This document shows, piece by piece, positions 57,954-64,000 of a stretch of DNA of 64,000 bases. This stretch comes from Eubacterium coprostanoligenes (lineage in GTDB: Bacteria > Bacillota > Clostridia > Oscillospirales > Acutalibacteraceae), in contig NZ_FUWW01000011.1 of assembly GCF_900167205.1 (NCBI RefSeq), positions 1 to 64,000 of the forward strand, in the 5' to 3' direction. The notes under the pieces are model-generated. The model saw only the letters and a list, made by a program, of their open reading frames with translations, was not told the origin of the DNA and did not search any database. Positions within the stretch are counted from its first letter, which is position 1; each line of letters starts with the position of its first letter. Both the position numbers and the translations under genes were made by a program.

Positions 57954-60374
57954 TTATTCAATCTCCATAACGGATTTGAGTATCCATTTTGCACTTTGCT
58001 GAACCTCTCCGATTGTGATACCAAACGGTTTGCCGAGTGTTGCAAAAAGTGTTCCGTCAGGCTTGCCGTTTGTAACTCTGTCACCGCCCGGCATAAGCAG
58101 ATTTACACCGCTTCTCACTCTGTATGCTTGGTCACGCATTTTTGGAAATTCAATGCTCTTTGACGGGTGCATCCACCAGTCGGTCATAACATTGCCCTCG
58201 TAGCCCCATTCGTTACGCAAAACGGTCACGCAGGTGTCGTAGTTGTAGTGACTCCACACGCCGTTGATTTTGTTGTATGAGGTCATAATATTTTTTGGTC
58301 GAGCCTCTTTTATGCAGATTTCAAAAGGTTTGAGGTAGATTTCACGCAATGCTCTTTCGCTGACTTGCGAATCGTTTGTTGTGCGTGCAAGTTCCTGATT
58401 GTTGCATGCAAAGTGCTTTGGGCAAGCCGAACCGCCGAGGGATTGAATACCTTTTACGCAGGCAGATCCCATCTTTCCGCTCAAATACGGGTCTTCCGAA
58501 AAATATTCAAAGTTTCGTCCGCACAGCGGATTTCTGTGGATATTCATACCCGGAGCAAGCAGTACATCACTGCCCTTTTCTTTCATTTCTCCGGCAAGGA
58601 TTGTGTACATTTTTTCAACAAGTTCGGTGTTGAATGTGCACGCAAGAAGTGTGCCGATAGGAAGCAACGAACAGCACGAAGCAAGTCGAATTCCCGATGG
58701 TCCGTCTGTTGTGATAATCGGCTTAACGCCCTTGTTACGCAGACTTTCAAGAATACCGCCGTATGCTCCGGCGTTGCCTTTTGCACCGAGCGGAGAGTCC
58801 ATTTTGTAGTCGCCTCTTGTGATTGCTTCAAGTTCAACATTGTCAAGCTGTGCCACAAATTCTTCAAGTGTTGCCTTGCCGTCTTTTACATCTTGGAGTT
58901 TAATTCCCTTGTCGCCGGTCTGCTCAATGTCGGCAGGGAGATTGTTGAGAATTCTTGTTGCAAGGTCGTATTTTTCCTTTGCAACCATTTTTGTGCTGAG
59001 GAAGTAATTGCCGTGCTTTTCTTCCGCACGCCAAACAAGAAAGTCCGATTTAGGCGCACAAACTTGCTTCAGTTGTTCCCAAACCTCGGTGTTTTCCTGA
59101 TAATATGTAAACACCTTTTCGGCCTCACGTACATTTTTGCCGACATAAAAATCGTATTCGCCTTTTTGGGTAACATACGAACTTGCGTTGTTTGTTGAAC
59201 CGCAGTCGTCATATGATGTCAGCTGATACATATCAACGCTCATAGTCAATTTTTGACTACCGTTTGGCTCGATGAGTTCGGTTTTTGCAAAGCCGACAAG
59301 CTCTCTTTTAGGGTTGCCGAGTTTTCCGCAAGGCTTGTTGAGATAAAGTTCAACGGTTTCTTTGCCGGCAAGGTCGCCCGTGTTTGTAACGGTAAATTCA
59401 AAATCAAAGCCGTTGTCAATAGCCTCTGCCTTGTCGCACTTGATGTCAAAATCCGTGTAGCTCAAACCGAAGCCGAACGGATAAAGCACTTTTTCTTTCG
59501 CAAAGCTTTCAAAATATCTGTAGCCTACAAAAATATCTTCGGTGTATTCGTTTGTTTTTTTGTTGCCAAACTGTGCCGATGACGGATAATCATAGTAGTT
59601 TCTTGCAATGGTGTCGGTCAATCTGCCACTTGGGTTAACATTTCCGCAAAGCAGGTCTGCAACAGCGTTTCCGCTTTCCATTCCGCCCTGCCAAACATAA
59701 ATTACCGCACCGATTTTGTCGCCGTAATGCTTAACCCAGCTCATATCGATGATGTTGCCGACATTGAGCAGAACAACCACTTTTTCAAAATAAGATGTCA
59801 CAAGATCGAGCATTTCAATTTCTTCATCGTGAAGAAAATAACTGCCGTTTGCAAGGTCGCAATCTCTGTCCTCGCCCGATGAACGACCGATTGTGACAAC
59901 CGCCGTGTCGCTCTCCGCCCTTGCAGACGCAACAATTTCGTCAGTCAACGGCATTTCTTCGTATCGGAGTGGCCAGTGTGCCCAATATCCGTGAGATACA
60001 GGGTGTTTCTCTCGCCATTCCATATAAATGTTGTGCAGGGTGTAGTTGAGATTCAGCTTGTCGCAGTTCTCGATTCCCTGTGCAATGTCAATGTTGTACG
60101 GTCTGATTACATCTCCGCCGCTTCCGTAGCCAACAAAGAAGTAATCTTTGTATGTTCTGCCGAAAAGTGACACGGTTGTACCCTTTTTCAACGGCAAAAC
60201 ATTGTCATTTTTCAACAAAACCGCACCCTCTGCCGCCGCTTGACGGGCAAGCTCCGGCATACCTTTTGTTATTGTTTTTTCAACCTCAACATTTCCGTTT
60301 TCGTCTTGTGAAACAGAGGTAAATTTGGTCACGATTTTTCCGATTTTGTCGTTGAGTTTTTCTTTAAAGGTCAT
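57954..60374 (-). CDS. GH3 beta-glucosidase with circularly permuted domains
   Basis: This 806-residue protein has modules in swapped order. The GH3 C-terminal alpha/beta domain comes first (about 30-290; EGAVLLKNDNVLPLKKG near 50, VTIGRSSGEDRDCDLANGS near 165), then a fibronectin-like domain (about 300-410). The GH3 barrel is last (about 510-800; TDGPSGIRLASCC, KHFACNNQE, GYEGNVMTDWW with the nucleophile Asp). The same order is known in Ruminococcus albus and Butyrivibrio beta-glucosidases. There is no signal peptide, so it probably acts on imported oligosaccharides. Confidence 0.92.
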   Translation of the reverse strand: MTFKEKLNDKIGKIVTKFTSVSQDENGNVEVEKTITKGMPELARQAAAEGAVLLKNDNVLPLKKGTTVSLFGRTYKDYFFVGYGSGGDVIRPYNIDIAQGIENCDKLNLNYTLHNIYMEWREKHPVSHGYWAHWPLRYEEMPLTDEIVASARAESDTAVVTIGRSSGEDRDCDLANGSYFLHDEEIEMLDLVTSYFEKVVVLLNVGNIIDMSWVKHYGDKIGAVIYVWQGGMESGNAVADLLCGNVNPSGRLTDTIARNYYDYPSSAQFGNKKTNEYTEDIFVGYRYFESFAKEKVLYPFGFGLSYTDFDIKCDKAEAIDNGFDFEFTVTNTGDLAGKETVELYLNKPCGKLGNPKRELVGFAKTELIEPNGSQKLTMSVDMYQLTSYDDCGSTNNASSYVTQKGEYDFYVGKNVREAEKVFTYYQENTEVWEQLKQVCAPKSDFLVWRAEEKHGNYFLSTKMVAKEKYDLATRILNNLPADIEQTGDKGIKLQDVKDGKATLEEFVAQLDNVELEAITRGDYKMDSPLGAKGNAGAYGGILESLRNKGVKPIITTDGPSGIRLASCCSLLPIGTLLACTFNTELVEKMYTILAGEMKEKGSDVLLAPGMNIHRNPLCGRNFEYFSEDPYLSGKMGSACVKGIQSLGGSACPKHFACNNQELARTTNDSQVSERALREIYLKPFEICIKEARPKNIMTSYNKINGVWSHYNYDTCVTVLRNEWGYEGNVMTDWWMHPSKSIEFPKMRDQAYRVRSGVNLLMPGGDRVTNGKPDGTLFATLGKPFGITIGEVQQSAKWILKSVMEIE

Positions 60375-60391
60375 AGCATTTCTCCTTTGGA

Positions 60392-61987
60392 TTATGCAGT
60401 TGTTGACGGTTTGTATTGGTCCTCAAACAGTTTCTCAAGGTGCTCGCTTGTTTTTGCAAGTCGCCTTTGCGAAACCAAAAATACTATTTCATCCCCGGCT
60501 TTCAGCACAATATCGCCGTTTGGCGTGATGCTGTCTTCGCCACGCTCAACCGTGATGATGAGAGCGTGCCTGCCCCAATCAATGTCCTTGATTTTTTTGT
60601 TTGCAAGGTCGCTTCCTGTCGGAATAACAAATGATTTGATGATTTTTTCTCTTTTGGCAATGTCTTTTTCTTTGATTTCTTCCGGAGTAGCCGAAAGTCT
60701 TGCAAGCAATGCTTCGTAAATCGGCTCACTGCCCAAAAGGTCGGATACCGCAAAGCTGATAAGTGCAACGGTTACGAGCGGAAGCAGGTTGTTCATATTT
60801 CCTGTCAACTCAAACACCAAAACAATACCTGTAATCGGGCTTTTGATGGTAGCCGAGAAAAATCCTGCCATACCTATAACGGCAAATTCCTGCCACAATT
60901 CGTTTGGAAGCCCTGAAATGTTGAGTGCAATCATACCAAATGACGCACCGAGATATGTACCCAAAATGCAAAGCGGATAAAGTGTACCGCCGGGTGCACC
61001 GCACGCAAAACAAATTGCGCCAAACAAAAATTTTGCAACAAGCAGGGTGAACATAACGCTAAAACCCGGTTTTTCGTTCATCAAAAACTCAACCATTGAG
61101 TGTCCGCCACAAAGCACCTGTGGGCAGATAAGACCGATAATTCCGCTGAAAACGAAAACAATCGGAAGTTTTACATTGTTCGGAATTTTTTTCAGTCCCT
61201 TGAAGCAGTCCTGAATTTTGAGCATAATTTTTGTATATCCGACGCCCGAAAGTCCAAGAATGATTCCGAGCAGAATAAGAATCCAATAATATTTGAGCGG
61301 AAAAGTAACGGTGCTGTAGTTGAAAATTGTGTTTTGACCGAAAAACATCTTTGACACGAAGTCGGCAACAACGGTCGAAACAATGCCCATGCAAAGAATG
61401 TTTTTGTCAAACGAGTGGTGAATTTCCTCCAGCACAAATATAATTCCTGCAAGCGGAGCGTTGAACGCAGCCGCCATACCGGCACCGGCACCGCAGGAAA
61501 TCATACGAAGTTCGGTAGTTTTGTCTGCCTTTGTGATTTTTGCAACGCCCTTTGCCGCCATACCGCCAAGCTGAACGCTCGGACCTTCTCTGCCGAGTGA
61601 AAGACCTGCAAAGACCGATGCAGTACCGCCGATGAGTTTTGCAACGAGCACTCTCCACCAAGATGGCGACATTCTACCTTTTACTTCGCCCGTAACCTGC
61701 GGAATGCCCGAACCGCCGGCAGCAGGCTCCCATTTGATGATGTACGACACAAAAGTGCCAATCAGCCACAAAATGCCAAACCAAATTGCAATTTTCCACC
61801 AGCTACCGTGAACAAATGTTAAAACCTTGTTGAGTCCGTCCTCTGCTACGGACAACATATATCGGTACAGCACTGCAATCAAGCCGGCAACCAAGCCAAC
61901 TTCAAGCCCTCTTATCACAAGAAAGAAGGCTTCGCTGTTTTTTGATTTAATTTTTCTAATCGTGTTTAACTTCTTTTGTTCTCTCAT
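60392..61987 (-). CDS. ClC-family chloride channel/antiporter with RCK_C domain
   Basis: This 531-residue membrane protein has the ClC selectivity motifs GGSGIPQV near 95, GREGPSVQLGG near 129 (with the gating Glu) and the later GAPGGTLYP near 330 in place of GxFxP. About ten hydrophobic helices are followed by a cytosolic TrkA-C/RCK_C domain (about 440-520; WGRHALIITVERGEDSITP, LKAGDEIVFLV). The gating Glu fits a proton-coupled or gated carrier. It lies 17 bases upstream of the GH3 gene on the same strand; a functional link is not evident. Confidence 0.92.
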   Translation of the reverse strand: MREQKKLNTIRKIKSKNSEAFFLVIRGLEVGLVAGLIAVLYRYMLSVAEDGLNKVLTFVHGSWWKIAIWFGILWLIGTFVSYIIKWEPAAGGSGIPQVTGEVKGRMSPSWWRVLVAKLIGGTASVFAGLSLGREGPSVQLGGMAAKGVAKITKADKTTELRMISCGAGAGMAAAFNAPLAGIIFVLEEIHHSFDKNILCMGIVSTVVADFVSKMFFGQNTIFNYSTVTFPLKYYWILILLGIILGLSGVGYTKIMLKIQDCFKGLKKIPNNVKLPIVFVFSGIIGLICPQVLCGGHSMVEFLMNEKPGFSVMFTLLVAKFLFGAICFACGAPGGTLYPLCILGTYLGASFGMIALNISGLPNELWQEFAVIGMAGFFSATIKSPITGIVLVFELTGNMNNLLPLVTVALISFAVSDLLGSEPIYEALLARLSATPEEIKEKDIAKREKIIKSFVIPTGSDLANKKIKDIDWGRHALIITVERGEDSITPNGDIVLKAGDEIVFLVSQRRLAKTSEHLEKLFEDQYKPSTTA

Positions 61988-62057
61988 ACCTATATTATAT
62001 ATTTTAGTGTTCTATATTTCAACAATAAAATGGAAATATCCGCCGACAGAAATTGTG

Positions 62058-62086
62058 TTGATTTAGCTTTGGTGTTTGTGTATAAT
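62058..62086 (+). promoter_or_regulatory. Promoter of the MntA-HepT pair
   Basis: TTGATT (62058-62063), 17 bases, TATAAT (62081-62086), 28 bases before the first start. Confidence 0.75.
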
Positions 62087-62114
62087 AATATTAGAAAAAG
62101 AAAGGAGCGATTTT

Positions 62115-62402
62115 ATGACAAAAACAGAAATAGAAAATCAAATCAGACAACTGCTTGTAAAATACAATGCGGAATATGCGCTCCTTTTCGGCTCATATGC
62201 AAGGGGCGAAGAAACCGAAAATTCGGATGTTGATGTTGTTGTTTTTGGTGGTGACGGATTTAAAAAATATAATATTTTTGCCTTTGCCGAAGATTTGCGA
62301 CAACTCACGGGCAAGGATGTCGACGCATTTGAAATTTGCGAGATAGACAAATCCACACCGTTTTATGACAATGTTATTAAAGAAGGAATCAAGATTGCAT
62401 GA
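62115..62402 (+). CDS. mntA: MntA-type nucleotidyltransferase antitoxin
   Basis: This 95-residue minimal nucleotidyltransferase has FGSYARGEETENSDVDVVVF near 27, the GSx10DxD active site. In studied MntA-HepT pairs it AMPylates a Tyr of the HEPN toxin to silence it. ATG 62115 follows AAGGAGCGATTTT; a longer frame has no site. It overlaps the toxin gene by 4 bases (ATGA), as usual in such pairs. Confidence 0.9.
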   Translation: MTKTEIENQIRQLLVKYNAEYALLFGSYARGEETENSDVDVVVFGGDGFKKYNIFAFAEDLRQLTGKDVDAFEICEIDKSTPFYDNVIKEGIKIA

Positions 62403-62734
62403 AAAAGTCTGATACAGAAAGAATTAAAAAAATTGTTTCCACTTGGGATGCGTTGAAAAGACAGATTGACGAACATTCAATTACAAAAGAACAATTACTT
62501 GATGATGAGTTTTCGCAATGGGCGGTTACAACACCTCTTTATAATATAGGTGAGCAGGTGTACAAAATCAGTGATGAAACCAAAAAACAAAATCCTCAAA
62601 TTATTTGGAGCGTTGTGTCGGGTTTGCGTCACCGCCTTGTTCACGATTATGAGGGCATAAATTGGAGTATCATCGTTGATGTGATTTTTAACGAGATGGA
62701 AGAGTTTGTGAACGATGTCAAAAAATTAATATAG
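62399..62734 (+). CDS. hepT: HepT-type HEPN ribonuclease toxin
   Basis: This 111-residue all-helical protein has SGLRHRLVHDYEGINW near 81, the Rx4HxY motif: Arg and His are catalytic in HEPN RNases and the Tyr is the AMPylation site. It should cleave RNA (tRNA in studied relatives) when free of MntA. A bidirectional terminator follows 16 bases later, so the pair is a self-contained transcription unit between ClC and purA. Confidence 0.9.
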   Translation: MKKSDTERIKKIVSTWDALKRQIDEHSITKEQLLDDEFSQWAVTTPLYNIGEQVYKISDETKKQNPQIIWSVVSGLRHRLVHDYEGINWSIIVDVIFNEMEEFVNDVKKLI

Positions 62735-62750
62735 GTTATTAAAAGAAAAA

Positions 62751-62772
62751 TACCTCTCCGTTTGGAGAGGTA
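62751..62772. terminator. Bidirectional terminator between hepT and purA
   Basis: TACCTCTCC and GGAGAGGTA form a perfect 9-bp stem with loop GTTT, with A and T runs on both sides. Confidence 0.9.
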
Positions 62773-62785
62773 AATTTTTTGTTCA

Positions 62786-64000
62786 TTAATCTCTGTAGAT
62801 GATTGCTTCTCTTTCAGGGCCGTTTGAAACCATATTAATCTTATGGCCGAGCTCATTTTCAATAAAGAGAACATAGTCCTGTGCTTCTTTTGGAAGTTTG
62901 TTGAAGTCCTTGATGCCTCTGATATCGCAGTGCCAGCCCTTGAGTGTTTTGAAGACAGGCTTTGCCTTTTTGAGCACAGATGTTGTTGGGAAATCCTTTG
63001 TGATTTCGCCGTCAATATCGTAGCCAACACAAACCTTTATTTCTTCAAGATATGAGAGGCAGTCAAGAGCGGTCATAACAACCTGTGTTGCACCCTGACA
63101 TTCAATGCCGTAGCGAGAAGCAACGCAGTCGAACCAACCAACTCTTCTCGGTCTGCCTGTTGTTGCGCCGAATTCGCCCTTGTCACCGCCGTGGATACGG
63201 AGTTCCTGAGCCTCGTCACCGAAAATTTCAGAAACAAATTCGCCTGCACCTACAGCAGATGAGTACGCCTTTGTTACAACAACGATGTCCTTAACCTCGT
63301 GAGGAGGAATGCCTGCACCTACACAGCCGTAGCCTGCAAGTGTTGATGATGAAGTAACCATTGGATAAATGCCGAAATCAGGGTCTTTGAGAGTGCCAAG
63401 CTGACCTTCAAGCAAGATGTTTTTGCCGTCTTTGAGTGCCTGTGCAATGTACTTGTGGGTGTCGCAAACATATGGTGCAATCTTTTCTCTGTACTCTACG
63501 CAGGTGTTGTAAAGTTCTTCTTCGTTGAGAAGCGGCTTGTGGTAAACATGCTCAAGAGTGAGGTTCTTGAGTGTGCAGATGTTTTTGAGCTTTGCCTTGA
63601 GAGTTTCGTCATCGAAAAGCTCGTTAACCTGAATACCGATTTTTGAATATTTGTCAGAGAAGAAAGGCGCAATACCGCTCTTTGTTGAACCAAATGCGTT
63701 TTTGCCGAGTCTTTCTTCCTCGTATGTGTCAAGTAAAATGTGATATGGCATAAGGATTTGTGCTCTGTCGCTTACAAGAAGCTTTGGATTAAGTCCTGCC
63801 TTTTTAATATCCTCAAGTTCAGAAATAAACTTGTTGATGTCAAGCGCAACACCGTTGCCGATGATGCAGGTTGTGTGGTCATAGCACACACCCGACGGCA
63901 TCAAGTGAAGTGCAAATCTGCCGTGCTCGTTGATGATGGTGTGACCTGCGTTTGCACCACCCTGAAAGCGAATAACGATGTCGCTCTTTTCAGCGAACAT
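62786..64000 (-). CDS. purA: Adenylosuccinate synthetase (5' end beyond window)
   Basis: The last 404 or so residues of an enzyme of about 425 are present. It joins IMP and aspartate using GTP, committing to AMP. RFQGGANAGHTI near the edge, GIAPFFSDKYSKIGI, EGQLGTLKDPDFGIYPMVTSS, TTGRPRRVGWFDCV and GPEREAIIYRD at the end are conserved. The N-terminal phosphate-binding loop lies outside. It draws on IMP, which the hpt operon also supplies. Confidence 0.96.
   Translation of the reverse strand: MFAEKSDIVIRFQGGANAGHTIINEHGRFALHLMPSGVCYDHTTCIIGNGVALDINKFISELEDIKKAGLNPKLLVSDRAQILMPYHILLDTYEEERLGKNAFGSTKSGIAPFFSDKYSKIGIQVNELFDDETLKAKLKNICTLKNLTLEHVYHKPLLNEEELYNTCVEYREKIAPYVCDTHKYIAQALKDGKNILLEGQLGTLKDPDFGIYPMVTSSSTLAGYGCVGAGIPPHEVKDIVVVTKAYSSAVGAGEFVSEIFGDEAQELRIHGGDKGEFGATTGRPRRVGWFDCVASRYGIECQGATQVVMTALDCLSYLEEIKVCVGYDIDGEITKDFPTTSVLKKAKPVFKTLKGWHCDIRGIKDFNKLPKEAQDYVLFIENELGHKINMVSNGPEREAIIYRD

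Overview
The window is chromosomal DNA from a low-to-moderate GC, endospore-forming Gram-positive anaerobe, most likely a Clostridia member of the Ruminococcaceae/Oscillospiraceae type. The evidence is the Firmicutes-style origin genes (dnaA, dnaN, yaaA, recF, remB, gyrB, gyrA, with rpmH, rnpA, yidD, yidC, jag, mnmE, mnmG, rsmG, noc, parA, parB), a SleB cortex hydrolase, rubrerythrin, strong AGGAGG ribosome binding sites and near-consensus sigma-A promoters. No species is claimed.

Layout. 0-8.3 kb: a transposase tail, aldose epimerase, a Cys-rich protein that may be a spore-coat type, a membrane M28 peptidase, then a methionine operon (metF, a free-standing MetH reactivation domain, a three-module MetH) and an Rrf2/IscR-like regulator. 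8.4-15 kb: rpsF-ssb-rpsR, a small DUF4250 gene, a TrpXYZ-type ABC importer, rsmE and an OGG-type glycosylase, then a 460-base gap with a DnaA-box-like cluster. 15-18.9 kb: SleB, lactate dehydrogenase, thioredoxin and a secreted CAP protein. 19-25.3 kb: a purine salvage operon (xpt, nucleoside-binding lipoprotein, ATPase, two permeases, hpt). 25.5-28.6 kb: HAD phosphatase, tRNA-Gly, rubrerythrin, serS. 28.6-38.2 kb: the parB-parA-noc-rsmG-mnmG-mnmE-jag-yidC-yidD-rnpA-rpmH block with three parS sites. 38.3-41.9 kb: VanZ-like protein, MTA/SAH nucleosidase, XRE regulator, histidine phosphatase and an Fst/TxpA-like type I toxin-antitoxin locus. 42-53 kb: LCP protein, gyrA, gyrB, remB, recF, yaaA, dnaN, oriC candidate, dnaA. 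53-64 kb: a degenerate LCP homologue, folE-folP-folB-folK, fructose-bisphosphate aldolase, a circularly permuted GH3 beta-glucosidase, a ClC transporter, a MntA-HepT pair and the 3' part of purA.

Replication context. Nearly all genes left of dnaA are on the minus strand and the first genes right of it are on the plus strand, as expected for bidirectional replication from about 51-53 kb. Unlike B. subtilis, the rpmH block is not divergent from dnaA: it lies co-directionally beyond gyrA.

The most notable unexplained structure is outside the coding regions. There are several families of dispersed palindromic elements, a convergent type I toxin-antitoxin locus with two near-perfect promoters and a shared terminator, ribosome binding sites buried in inverted repeats in front of four genes, and clusters of TTTTCCACA-type DnaA boxes at the origin and again near 14.8 kb.
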